Made by a program: the position numbers and the translations under genes. A stretch of 52,503 nucleotides of DNA from Sulfurovum sp. (GTDB lineage Bacteria; Campylobacterota; Campylobacteria; Campylobacterales; Sulfurovaceae): the NCBI GenBank assembly GCA_026983515.1, contig JALWHT010000035.1, forward strand, positions 13,837 to 66,339. Reading direction: 5' to 3'. Numbering within the stretch: the first letter of the stretch is position 1; each line of letters opens with the position of its first letter. Shown here one piece after another: positions 35,124-42,894 of this stretch. The notes below the pieces were generated by a model. It ran no database searches, was not told the DNA's origin, and was given only the letters and a program-made list of their open reading frames with translations.

Positions 35124-36404
35124 TTACAGACGTTTCAAAAGTGCTTCTGCCCGAAGAGGCTTACAATAGAGGTAGCCTTGAACGGTAATGCCTTCAAACT
35201 GTTGCAAAATTGCATCATCTTCCCGGGTTTCAATTCCCTCGGCGATGACTTTCAACTCCAGAGCATCAGCCATATCGATGATCGATTTAAACAGTAAAAA
35301 ATTACGTCTGTTCTGATGAATATTGTGCACAAAAGAACGGTCTATTTTCAAATAGTCTATAGGAAAGTGCAACAAATATGTCAACGACGTATGCCCGGTT
35401 CCGTAGTCATCTACCGCAAGGGAAAAACCAAGTGCTTTTACCTCATCAAGACGTGCGGTAAAACTTTCGAGATGATCAGGAATAGTATCTTCCATAATTT
35501 CAAATGTCAGAGGTTTTCCCTTTAACCCATATGCATCGAGAAGAAATGTGACATTATCGAGAAAACTCTCTTCCATCAATACCTGAAAAGAGAGATTCAG
35601 GGCAATGGAAAAATCATCAAAGCCCTTTTCTTCAAGCTTTTTATACATTTTGGAAACTTCAATGAGGGTTTTATTCATCAAAGGCGTGATCATACCGCTT
35701 TTTTCCGCAAGAGGGATAAAAATATCAGGAGGGACATTCCCCAAAACAGGATGTTCCCAGCGTGCCAGCATTTCTGCACCGGTAAATGCTTTTTGAGCAT
35801 AGTTATACTGCCCCTGATAGACAAAGTAAATTTCACCGTTTTCAATGGCACGGGGGATATCTCTCAGCAGTTTCAATTCATGTTCAAAAGAAAAACCTCT
35901 GTTTTCCTGACAAAGGACAATTCGGTTTGTCCCTTCCCGTTTTGCTTTTTTCATGGCATGCTCAGCCTGGCGTACAAGTGTCGCAGCAGAATAAAAACCG
36001 TAAAATGAAGAGGCAATACCGATTGCCGCAGTCATGTAAAGAAGATTCCCGTCAAAGTTCATCGGCTCACGAAGCTGATTAATGATCTTGTCGGCAAGAA
36101 GCTTCAGTTCACCCGGTTTGGAAGGATTTTTTTTCGCAATGACAAAACTGTAGGTACCAATACGGACAAAAAGTTCATCATCAAGCAATGAGGAGATATT
36201 TTCACAAAAATAGAGTAGTATACGTTTATCTGTATCATACCCGAATGCATCATTAAAACGTGCCGGTTCATCTATTTCTATATAGAGTACTTCGGCAGGA
36301 ACACTGTCCTCAAGATACTCAATCAGCACATTGTAGGTTGCTAACCCCGTAAGGGCATCTACTTCATCTGTTTCCATTGCTGACTCCCCTGCACGTAAAC
36401 TCAC
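35124..36404 (-). CDS. GGDEF-EAL protein with degenerate GGDEF and near-canonical EAL domain
   Basis: 426 residues, no membrane segment. The GGDEF domain (residues about 15-165) has lost its active site: GGDEF is replaced by GTYSF (RIGTYSFVIAKK), so it should not make c-di-GMP. The EAL domain (about 180-426) keeps the metal and catalytic set: E in GAEMLARWEHP (EML instead of EAL), N in ALNLSF, E in FEIMED, the DD pair in AVDDYGTGHTSL, K in LKIDRSF and E in AEGIET. A c-di-GMP phosphodiesterase is therefore likely. It starts with GTG, overlapping the upstream receiver gene as GTGA, so the receiver probably controls it. It converges on the GAF kinase gene. Confidence 0.87.
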   Translation of the reverse strand: MSLRAGESAMETDEVDALTGLATYNVLIEYLEDSVPAEVLYIEIDEPARFNDAFGYDTDKRILLYFCENISSLLDDELFVRIGTYSFVIAKKNPSKPGELKLLADKIINQLREPMNFDGNLLYMTAAIGIASSFYGFYSAATLVRQAEHAMKKAKREGTNRIVLCQENRGFSFEHELKLLRDIPRAIENGEIYFVYQGQYNYAQKAFTGAEMLARWEHPVLGNVPPDIFIPLAEKSGMITPLMNKTLIEVSKMYKKLEEKGFDDFSIALNLSFQVLMEESFLDNVTFLLDAYGLKGKPLTFEIMEDTIPDHLESFTARLDEVKALGFSLAVDDYGTGHTSLTYLLHFPIDYLKIDRSFVHNIHQNRRNFLLFKSIIDMADALELKVIAEGIETREDDAILQQFEGITVQGYLYCKPLRAEALLKRL

Positions 36405-36778
36405 CCGATTTGCAGTAAACGCAGAAAATTCTGTTTAAATGGACCTATCATAATCGGTTTTTTCATGAAAAGATCAAAATAACTGCGCTCTTGTTCATAT
36501 TCATTCGGGTAGATGGTTAATGCAGCCAGTCTTGTTTTTGCATCTTTTTGGCGGGCATACTTGGCAATCTCTACCCCAGAACCGTCAGGGAGATTCATAT
36601 CGATGATCATCGCATCGTACACATCATTGCTGTCAATCATTTTCGAGGCTTCTTCTACGGTATGCGCCTCATCCACTTTCATGGGAATACCGGTCTCTTT
36701 GATAATATTTTCAATCAGTTTCGTTTCAAATTCAATATTGAACCCGACATCATCTACAATCAGTATTGTTTTGGCCAT
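36401..36778 (-). CDS. Single-domain response regulator (CheY-like receiver)
   Basis: A 125-residue receiver with no output domain. ILIVDDVGFN (acidic pair), AMIIDMNLPDGSG (phospho-Asp), AALTIY (Thr) and LFMKKPI (Lys) are all present. AAGAGGAGGGG upstream of the ATG is a strong ribosome-binding site. It is translated ahead of, and coupled by a 4-bp overlap to, the GGDEF-EAL gene, so it is probably the phosphorylated input controlling c-di-GMP breakdown or a shuttle receiver in the relay. Confidence 0.9.
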   Translation of the reverse strand: MAKTILIVDDVGFNIEFETKLIENIIKETGIPMKVDEAHTVEEASKMIDSNDVYDAMIIDMNLPDGSGVEIAKYARQKDAKTRLAALTIYPNEYEQERSYFDLFMKKPIMIGPFKQNFLRLLQIG

Positions 36779-36821
36779 GTTACTGTGCCCCTCCTCTTGG
36801 TTGATTTAATTATATCCGAAG

Positions 36822-36866
36822 ATTATACACAATACAATGAAAAATATCTGTAAGGAAATTCTTACA
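36822..36866 (-). promoter_or_regulatory. Promoter of the receiver/EAL operon with the 18-bp activator-like motif
   Basis: On the minus strand TGTAAGAATTTCCTTACA (36849-36866) lies with its centre 30.5 bp upstream of the first base of TATAAT (36822-36827). It matches the motif at 32953-32970 in 14 of 18 positions, with the first eight identical in promoter orientation. The arms TGTAAG/CTTACA are perfect here. A second TATAAT lies at 36809-36814. Confidence 0.6.
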
Positions 36867-36981
36867 AAGATGTTTGTGCATCATAGCACACCCAAATGCA
36901 ACTCCGGTAGCATACAATTGTTCTCCTTGTTTTGTACAATACAGCTTGAGTCAATATATTACATTACACAAGGAGTACAAC

Positions 36982-37431
36982 ATGGCTGTTGTAGGATTTA
37001 CAAAACTGGAAGCGCTTTTTAGAAAAGCATCATCACTGGACATTAAAAAAGGACATGCAAAAGACATTACGGATATTGTCGAGAAGAAACTTGTCGATCT
37101 GCTGATAGCGGCAGAACGTAATGCAAACATGAACGGAAGAGATATCATTATGGAGTCTGATATGCCTATTACCAAAGGGCTGCAGGAAACCATCATCGCA
37201 TTCAAAAAACTGGAAGAAGAGATTGAAGTCAAAGATGTTCTTGATTTCCTGACGACTGTACCGCCACTGAAGTATCCGCTTTCCGCAGACCTTGAAACCA
37301 AACTACCCGAAATTACCGGTGCGCTGCTGGTCGTCATGGCAAAAATCATGGAAAAAGTGGACAGCAACGACCGTGCGATCGATCATGCTACCATTTCCAA
37401 AACCAAAGCGATCATGGATCTTACCCTCTAA
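36982..37431 (+). CDS. DUF1931 family protein with two fused histone folds
   Basis: 149 residues from ATG 36982. The track's start at 36874 adds 36 unrelated residues, and AAGGAG with 6-nt spacing precedes the chosen ATG. The sequence matches the DUF1931 family whose Aquifex and Thermus members have a pseudodimeric histone fold in one chain: VVGFTKLEALFRKASSLDIKKGHAKDITDIVEKKLVDLLIAAERNANMNGRDIIMESDMPITKGL, then a related second half ending VDSNDRAIDHATISKTKAIMDLTL. The R/K plus D pattern typical of histone pairs is visible. DNA binding is not proven for this class. It is monocistronic with its own terminator, next to the signalling island. Confidence 0.85.
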   Translation: MAVVGFTKLEALFRKASSLDIKKGHAKDITDIVEKKLVDLLIAAERNANMNGRDIIMESDMPITKGLQETIIAFKKLEEEIEVKDVLDFLTTVPPLKYPLSADLETKLPEITGALLVVMAKIMEKVDSNDRAIDHATISKTKAIMDLTL

Positions 37432-37440
37432 AACCATCAA

Positions 37441-37457
37441 GGCGGCACACTGCCGCC
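37441..37457 (+). terminator. Hairpin terminator of the DUF1931 gene
   Basis: GGCGGCA-CAC-TGCCGCC, a perfect 7-bp GC-rich stem with a 3-nt loop 10 bp after the stop codon, followed by a pyrimidine-rich stretch. The T-tract is imperfect. Confidence 0.6.
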
Positions 37458-37533
37458 ATACTTCACTTCCCACCTTTCATTTACTTTCAATACATACAAT
37501 GACGCTATAATTACTTAAAAAAAGGACACATTT

Positions 37534-38370
37534 ATGGAACAGTTAAAAACCTACGCACTGATGATCGGTCTGACACTGCTCTTCATCTGGTTTGGCGGCA
37601 TGATAGCAGGTCAAAGCGGTATGGTCATCGCCTTTCTCATCGCTGCGGGAATGAACTTCTACGCCTACTACTACAGTGACCAGGCGGTGCTTAGCCACTA
37701 CAATGCCATTCCCGTAGACAGGGCACATGCCAGTGGTCTTTACGAAATTGTCGAACGCCTGACACAACGTGCCGGTCTGCCAATGCCAAAGCTCTACATC
37801 ATTCCCGAGCAGCAACCCAATGCTTTTGCGACCGGACGTGACTACGAACATGCTGCCGTTGCGGTCACAGAAGGACTGCTGCAGCTGCTTGACGAGCATG
37901 AAATAGAAGGGGTTATTGCCCATGAACTCAGCCACATTAAACACTACGATATGCTCATAGGTACCGTCACCGCCACCATTGCCGGAGCCATTGCAATGCT
38001 TGCACAGTTCGGGATGTTCTTTGGCGGCGGGGACAGAGACCGTCCCAACCCCATCGTGATGATCGCATTGATGATCGTGATGCCCATCGTGGCCACACTC
38101 ATACAGATGACCGTCAGCCGAAGTCGCGAATTCAAAGCCGATGAGGGTGCCGCACGCATGACAGGACATCCCGAATGGCTGCAGTCGGCATTGGCCAAAC
38201 TCGACAACTATGCACGTCAGATGACCATGCCTGAAGCCGACCCCGAAACGGCACACATGTTCATCATCAACCCACTGACAGGCAAAGACTTCTCCATGCG
38301 AGAACTCTTCAGCACACACCCCAGCACCGAAGCACGCATCGCACGCCTTGAGGAGCTCAAACATGCCTGA
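37534..38370 (+). CDS. htpX: M48-family membrane zinc protease HtpX
   Basis: 278 residues. Two N-terminal membrane helices ([39 protein letters not shown]) are followed by the catalytic HELSH motif ([14 protein letters not shown]) and further helices. The third zinc ligand Glu is in [11 protein letters not shown]. The active site faces the cytoplasm and it degrades misfolded inner-membrane proteins. AAAAAAAGGA precedes the ATG, and TATAAT lies at 37506-37511. Confidence 0.94.
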   Translation: MEQLKTYALMIGLTLLFIWFGGMIAGQSGMVIAFLIAAGMNFYAYYYSDQAVLSHYNAIPVDRAHASGLYEIVERLTQRAGLPMPKLYIIPEQQPNAFATGRDYEHAAVAVTEGLLQLLDEHEIEGVIAHELSHIKHYDMLIGTVTATIAGAIAMLAQFGMFFGGGDRDRPNPIVMIALMIVMPIVATLIQMTVSRSREFKADEGAARMTGHPEWLQSALAKLDNYARQMTMPEADPETAHMFIINPLTGKDFSMRELFSTHPSTEARIARLEELKHA

Positions 38371-38408
38371 AGCAAAAGGTCAGGCACAACTGACAATTAC
38401 GCTTATGC

Positions 38409-38414
38409 TATAAT
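38409..38414 (+). promoter_or_regulatory. Putative -10 element upstream of the RNase R gene
   Basis: Perfect TATAAT in the gap after htpX. The predicted start of transcription (about 38421) would nearly coincide with the ATG of the 24-codon ORF at 38422. Confidence 0.4.
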
Positions 38415-38421
38415 TATTCTT

Positions 38422-38496
38422 ATGAAAAAAAGGACTACTATAAAAAATAATACAATACAATGCTTCATGTCTCAAGCTAAAGGCTTTAGAGCATGA
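38422..38496 (+). CDS. Candidate 24-aa leader ORF overlapping the RNase R start
   Basis: MKKRTTIKNNTIQCFMSQAKGFRA, with its TGA stop overlapping the RNase R ATG as ATGA. There is no Shine-Dalgarno sequence. If the TATAAT at 38409-38414 is used, the mRNA would start at or next to this ATG, so it would be a leaderless ORF coupled to RNase R. It may be chance. Confidence 0.25.
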   Translation: MKKRTTIKNNTIQCFMSQAKGFRA

Positions 38497-40460
38497 GTGC
38501 TTTCGCTGTCCAGCTTACCAAAGGCTTTATTGACTCCGATATCGAACTTGAGGATCATCCCGCACTCGAAGAACTGCGCCGCATCGGTGCACTCGAGAAA
38601 GAAGGGAAACTATGGAAACTCTCTTCACTCTATCGTGCGGGCAGACTTTACATCGGAAAAGACGGCCGTGGCTACCTCGAGTCGGAGTTCAAGGAACAAA
38701 AAGACCTGCTCATCGAACCCGACTATCTCGGTGATGCACGAAGCGGGGATATTGTCGTCGCCAAACGCTTCATCGGAAGACGCGGACGCGCTTCGGGCAA
38801 GGTTGTTGCCGTCATAAAACGCGCACATCTCTTTACCGTTGCCTACACCCACCGCGACGAACAGGGCAACTTCATGACACTCGACATCCGTACCGCAGAA
38901 CCTACCCATATCAAAATGCCCGGTATGGACCTCAAGGCGTTCAAAATCGGTACTGTCTTCAAGGTCGATGTCGATACAGAAGAGGTACTGGAGGTTTTCG
39001 GACACCTCGGAGATGCAAGGGTAGATGAAAAGACATCACTTGCCCTCTTCAACCGCCCAGACGCCTTTCCACAAGAGTGTGTCACAGAAGCAGTACAGAT
39101 AGAGTCGGAGGTGAACAAGTCAGAACATGAAGACCGCATCGATCTGACACACCTTGACTTTTGTACTATCGACCCCATTACCGCCAAAGATTTCGATGAC
39201 GCCATCTATTTCGACCTGGAGAAGTATGTGCTCTACGTCGCCATTGCCGATGTCAGCCACTACGTCCCCTACTTCACCGAAATAGACAAAGAGGCAAAAA
39301 AACGCGGTTTCACCACCTACCTGCCGCATAAATCCTTCCCAATGCTGCCGCGCGAACTGAGTGAAAATATCTGTTCACTTAAACCCAAGGTAGACCGTTT
39401 GGCATTTGTTGCCAAGATCACACTGGACAAGCAGACACTGCTGCCCCTTAAAGAGGAGTTCTTCGAAGCGATCATCCACTCCAAGCACCGTTTCAACTAC
39501 GAAGCAGTTGACGGTATTCTTGCCAACGGATACAGTGGAGAGAACGAGACAATAAAGTGCATTCTGCACTGGCTGCTACCGCTGCAGAAAGTAACCGTCA
39601 GACTGCGAAAGGCGCGCCTCAGACACGGCTTTGACTTTAGAAGCGAAGAGATCAAACTGACGATAGACGACAATCATGAGCTGGTCAGCACCGACATCGA
39701 AACGGGCACACCTTCACACTCGCTCATCGAAGAGTGTATGCTACTGGCCAACCAGGCTGCCGCCAAACGCTTCAACGGTGACGGCGACAGCATCTTCCGT
39801 ATCCACGAGCCGCCGCAGCTGAGCAAAATAGAAGCGCTGCTGACCGAACTTGCCGCCATCGGGCTCTATGTCGAAGAGTATGAGGAGAGCCCGGATCTCA
39901 TCCGTGCCATTCAGGCGGAAGCCAAGAAGATGGGTCTGGAGGCAGAAGTCGATGCGATGATCATAAAATCACTCCGTCAGGCAAGCTACTCCTCCCACAA
40001 TGTCGGACACTTCGGACTGGGGTTTTCACACTACAGCCACTTCACCTCCCCCATCAGGCGTTATGCCGACCTCATTTTGCACCGTCTCATCAAGACGCAG
40101 CTGCGCAACGACCCCGAAGAGGCGGAGTACCTGCTGCGCAACATCGACCCGCTCTGTGTGCGTGTGAGCGAACTCGAACGCGAAGCCACCAAGGCCGAAT
40201 GGGACTTCAGGGACCGCAAGCTTGCGCGCTGGGCGAAAAAACAGATCGGTGCCTTCTTCGAAGCGGAGGTTATCGAAGCCGGCGAAAGTGCCAAAGCCAG
40301 ACTCCTTGGCAATGTCAAAGGGGTGGAGGTACACCTCAAAGGCGACAACCTGATGCTTTTCGATAGAATACGCCTCATGATCACCGAAGTGAACATCCCC
40401 CAAGCCGTCATTATGGCGGAACTGGTACAAAAGCTCGAAAAAGAGATCACCGACCTATGA
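38493..40460 (+). CDS. rnr: Ribonuclease R (RNB-family 3'-5' exoribonuclease)
   Basis: 655 residues, shorter than E. coli RNase R (about 810) but usual for Campylobacterota. An N-terminal cold-shock/OB region (RLYIGKDGRGYLESEF..KDLLIEPDYLGDARSGDIVVAKR) precedes the RNB catalytic core with its acidic cluster (DFCTIDPITAKDFDDAIYFD). HNVGHFGLGFSHYSHFTSPIRRYADLILHR is typical of the family, and a C-terminal S1-like segment ends the protein. It degrades structured RNA. The ATG at 38493 follows AAAGG, and the holA gene lies 72 bp downstream. Confidence 0.92.
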   Translation: MSAFAVQLTKGFIDSDIELEDHPALEELRRIGALEKEGKLWKLSSLYRAGRLYIGKDGRGYLESEFKEQKDLLIEPDYLGDARSGDIVVAKRFIGRRGRASGKVVAVIKRAHLFTVAYTHRDEQGNFMTLDIRTAEPTHIKMPGMDLKAFKIGTVFKVDVDTEEVLEVFGHLGDARVDEKTSLALFNRPDAFPQECVTEAVQIESEVNKSEHEDRIDLTHLDFCTIDPITAKDFDDAIYFDLEKYVLYVAIADVSHYVPYFTEIDKEAKKRGFTTYLPHKSFPMLPRELSENICSLKPKVDRLAFVAKITLDKQTLLPLKEEFFEAIIHSKHRFNYEAVDGILANGYSGENETIKCILHWLLPLQKVTVRLRKARLRHGFDFRSEEIKLTIDDNHELVSTDIETGTPSHSLIEECMLLANQAAAKRFNGDGDSIFRIHEPPQLSKIEALLTELAAIGLYVEEYEESPDLIRAIQAEAKKMGLEAEVDAMIIKSLRQASYSSHNVGHFGLGFSHYSHFTSPIRRYADLILHRLIKTQLRNDPEEAEYLLRNIDPLCVRVSELEREATKAEWDFRDRKLARWAKKQIGAFFEAEVIEAGESAKARLLGNVKGVEVHLKGDNLMLFDRIRLMITEVNIPQAVIMAELVQKLEKEITDL

Positions 40461-40509
40461 ACAGAATGATAAAAAGCGCTGCCACGCAGCACATACCCCA
40501 ACTATTCAC

Positions 40510-40535
40510 GTCAAAAATCGGAGATTTTTGACATG
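40510..40535 (+). promoter_or_regulatory. Perfect hairpin with the holA Shine-Dalgarno in its loop
   Basis: GTCAAAAATC-GGA-GATTTTTGAC (40510-40532) is a 10-bp perfect stem with a GGA triloop, ending exactly at the ATG (40533-40535) of holA. The GGAG ribosome-binding site forms the loop and first stem base. It could restrain translation initiation or expose GGA to a CsrA-type protein; both are inference. Confidence 0.6.
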
Positions 40536-41510
40536 TATCAACGCGAATTCGACCAGTGCCTTGCTTCCGGACTCCCAAAAGCAGTTCTCTTTTTCGGCGA
40601 CAACGACTTTATGATCGACCACTACATCGAGCGCTACAAAACGCAGCTGCATGCAAAAGAGGAGGCGCTGGCGCTTTACTTTGACGAGTGGAACTATGAA
40701 CAGGCAAAAGGGTACCTCTCCCAAAGCTCCCTCTTTGGCGGTACCAACCTGCTGATCGTAAAGCATGACAAGAAGATCCCCAAAAAGGAGCTTGAGACCC
40801 TCATCGCACTGGCCAACAGCAATGCCGACAACTACTTCCTCTACGCCTATGCGGGAGATGCCAAGAATGCCAAGAGCCTGCAGAGCAGCTACACCGATAA
40901 AAAAGGGGGTGTCTGGGTACGCTTTTTCGAACCCAACATCCGTGACGGCATCCCTCTGCTGCAGCACAAAGCGCAGCAGATAGGACTGGACATCGACCAC
41001 TACGCCCTGCAGCACCTGATGCAGCTTCTGAACAACAACCTGGGACTCTGTATGAATGAGCTGGACAAACTGGCCATTCTGCAAACCAAAGTAACCAGCA
41101 AAGACATCGACAATCTCGTCTACTCCACCGCACCGCTTGCCATCGAACAGCTGCTCATTGAGCTCTTCAACAAACGCCCTATCACCAACATCATTACCAA
41201 ACTGCTCGAACTGGGCTACGATGAATCGGAAATTTTACGTGCGACACAGTACTTCGTCAACGAAATCTTCCTCATCAACGCCTACATCAAAATCCACGGC
41301 ACGCCCGATTTCAAAGAGATCTTCGGTTTCCTGCCGCCACCACAGGTGCGCGAACGCAAACAGCATCTTGCCCTGCGTGTCAAATCCGCCGCCCTGCTGA
41401 AGATATTCGAACATCTTCTTGAGAGTGAGATAGAGATGAAGCAGGCACCGGCTACGCAAAAAGAGGTACTGCTTTACAGTATGCTCATCAAGATTCAGCA
41501 GTTCCTTTAA
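40533..41510 (+). CDS. holA: DNA polymerase III subunit delta
   Basis: 325 residues, the length of HolA in Campylobacterota. An N-terminal RecA-like domain (VLFFGDNDFMIDHYIERY, YFDEWNYEQAKGYLSQSSLFGGTNLLIVKHDKKI) precedes a helical lid and collar (LMQLLNNNLGLCMNELDKLAIL, KDIDNLVYSTAPLAIEQLLIELFNKRP). Delta opens the sliding clamp in the clamp-loader complex. The start ATG follows a perfect hairpin that contains the ribosome-binding site. It is probably co-transcribed with rnr. Confidence 0.88.
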   Translation: MYQREFDQCLASGLPKAVLFFGDNDFMIDHYIERYKTQLHAKEEALALYFDEWNYEQAKGYLSQSSLFGGTNLLIVKHDKKIPKKELETLIALANSNADNYFLYAYAGDAKNAKSLQSSYTDKKGGVWVRFFEPNIRDGIPLLQHKAQQIGLDIDHYALQHLMQLLNNNLGLCMNELDKLAILQTKVTSKDIDNLVYSTAPLAIEQLLIELFNKRPITNIITKLLELGYDESEILRATQYFVNEIFLINAYIKIHGTPDFKEIFGFLPPPQVRERKQHLALRVKSAALLKIFEHLLESEIEMKQAPATQKEVLLYSMLIKIQQFL

Positions 41511-41546
41511 TATCCAAATAAGTTATATTACGATAAAATATTGCTT

Positions 41547-41584
41547 CCAAAAATTCCTGCTCGTTTTTTTGGACGGATTTTCCG
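41547..41584 (+). other. Structured 5' leader upstream of rpsF
   Basis: CCAAAAA (41547-41553) can pair with TTTTTGG (41566-41572), and CGGA-TTT-TCCG forms a small hairpin at 41574-41584. A T-rich run lies between. In many bacteria the S6-S18 complex binds the rpsF leader to autoregulate the operon; whether this leader has that motif I cannot confirm by eye. Confidence 0.35.
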
Positions 41585-41620
41585 CATTTTGAAACGGGCT
41601 ATTAAACCAAAAGGAAACAC

Positions 41621-42010
41621 ATGACTTCTTATGAAACACTGTTCGTAATTAAACCTACGCTGACAGAAGAAGAGATCAACGCACAGATCGAAAGAATGAA
41701 AGAAGTTCTTGCAAAAGTTGATGCAGAACTTCTCGCAACAGATGATATGGGTATGAGAAAACTCGCTTACCCTGTAGAGAAAAACGAGAGAGGTTACTAC
41801 ACTGTACTTTACTACAAAGCCAACGGTGATGCTATCGCTGAGATTGAAAGAAACCTCAGAATCAACGAAGAAGTGCTGAAGTTCCTGACTGTGAAGTACA
41901 CAAACGGAAAAGAGATTGCACAATTCGAGAAGCTTGTTGCAGCAGCGGGTAAAAGCGCTGAGTCTAAAGCAGAAGAAGCACCGGCAGAAGCTGAAGCTCA
42001 AGAAGCGTAA
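41621..42010 (+). CDS. rpsF: 30S ribosomal protein S6
   Basis: 129 residues. [32 protein letters not shown] is the ferredoxin-like S6 core, with [47 protein letters not shown]. An Ala/Glu-rich tail ([18 protein letters not shown]) extends the C-terminus. S6 pairs with S18 in the platform of the small subunit, and the three genes rpsF-ssb-rpsR are arranged in the usual order. AAAGGAAACAC lies before the ATG. Confidence 0.97.
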   Translation: MTSYETLFVIKPTLTEEEINAQIERMKEVLAKVDAELLATDDMGMRKLAYPVEKNERGYYTVLYYKANGDAIAEIERNLRINEEVLKFLTVKYTNGKEIAQFEKLVAAAGKSAESKAEEAPAEAEAQEA

Positions 42011-42036
42011 TTAGCAACAATTAGAGGAGCAACCCT

Positions 42037-42558
42037 ATGTACAACAAAGTGATTTTGGTAGGAAACCTGACCAGAGATGTGGAGGTGCGATACACCCCAG
42101 GCGGTACAGCCATCGGTAATACCGGGATAGCTGTCAACCGCAAGTTCAAAGCTGCGACAGGTGAACAGAAAGACGAAACGATGTTTATTGACATCACTTT
42201 CTTCGGAAGAACTGCCGAAATTGCCAACCAGTACCTCAGAAAGGGTAGCAAGGTTTTAGTGGACGGAAGACTCAAGCTTGACCAGTGGACGGCACAGGAC
42301 GGCAGCAAACGGAGCAAACACAGTGTCACTGTGGAAAACCTCCAGATGCTCGGCAGCAGAGACGAAAATGCCGCAATGGGCGCCAACAGCTACGGCGGCG
42401 GACAGCCTCAGCAGCAGGGAGCATCCAACTACGGTGCCCCCGCTCAGGAGAGCTACAGCCAGCCAAGCCAGTCTACACCTGCTGCACCGCAGTCCCAGCC
42501 CGATCCCACACCAAGCATTCCGGAAATAGACATCAGCGAAGATGAAATACCGTTTTAG
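42037..42558 (+). CDS. ssb: Single-stranded DNA-binding protein
   Basis: 173 residues. An N-terminal OB fold ([37 protein letters not shown].., [30 protein letters not shown]) precedes a Gln/Ser/Pro-rich flexible linker and the conserved acidic tip [11 protein letters not shown] that recruits repair and replication proteins. AGAGGAG precedes the ATG. It sits between rpsF and rpsR. Confidence 0.97.
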   Translation: MYNKVILVGNLTRDVEVRYTPGGTAIGNTGIAVNRKFKAATGEQKDETMFIDITFFGRTAEIANQYLRKGSKVLVDGRLKLDQWTAQDGSKRSKHSVTVENLQMLGSRDENAAMGANSYGGGQPQQQGASNYGAPAQESYSQPSQSTPAAPQSQPDPTPSIPEIDISEDEIPF

Positions 42559-42569
42559 GAGAAACACCC

Positions 42570-42833
42570 ATGGCAGAAAGAAGAAAATTTAAAAAAAGAT
42601 ACTGTAAATACTGTGAGCAGAAAGTCGACTTCATCGACTACAAAGACCTCAATGCGCTGAAGTTCAGCCTCAGCGAAAGATTCAAAATTATGCCTCGTCG
42701 TCTGACAGGTAACTGTAAACGTCACCAGGAGATGGTCACTGTCGCAATCAAAAGAGCGAGACAGACTGCACTCATCCCTTACATCGTTGACAGAAAGAAC
42801 GTTGTAGAAAACCCGTTCGAGATCATCAAATAA
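42570..42833 (+). CDS. rpsR: 30S ribosomal protein S18
   Basis: 87 residues. [71 protein letters not shown] is a complete S18 core. The Cys pair (CKYC) and the further Cys-x-x-His (CKRH) form a zinc-site-like set, so this is a Cys-rich (C+) form. The gene is preceded by TAGGAGAAACACCC and ends the operon, with a terminator just downstream. Confidence 0.97.
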   Translation: MAERRKFKKRYCKYCEQKVDFIDYKDLNALKFSLSERFKIMPRRLTGNCKRHQEMVTVAIKRARQTALIPYIVDRKNVVENPFEIIK

Positions 42834-42837
42834 AATA

Positions 42838-42858
42838 CTGCCTGCACTATGCAGGCAG
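42838..42858 (+). terminator. Terminator of rpsF-ssb-rpsR
   Basis: CTGCCTGC-ACTAT-GCAGGCAG, a perfect 8-bp GC-rich stem with a 5-nt loop starting 5 bp after the rpsR stop, followed by a pyrimidine-rich stretch (ttcactttccactttt). Confidence 0.75.
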
Positions 42859-42894
42859 CTTCACTTTCCACTTTTCCCAATTATTTAAACTCTC

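Noticed and set aside
37543-38364. 273-aa minus-strand ORF over htpX
   Set aside because: His/Cys-rich antisense shadow; htpX has the HELSH motif.
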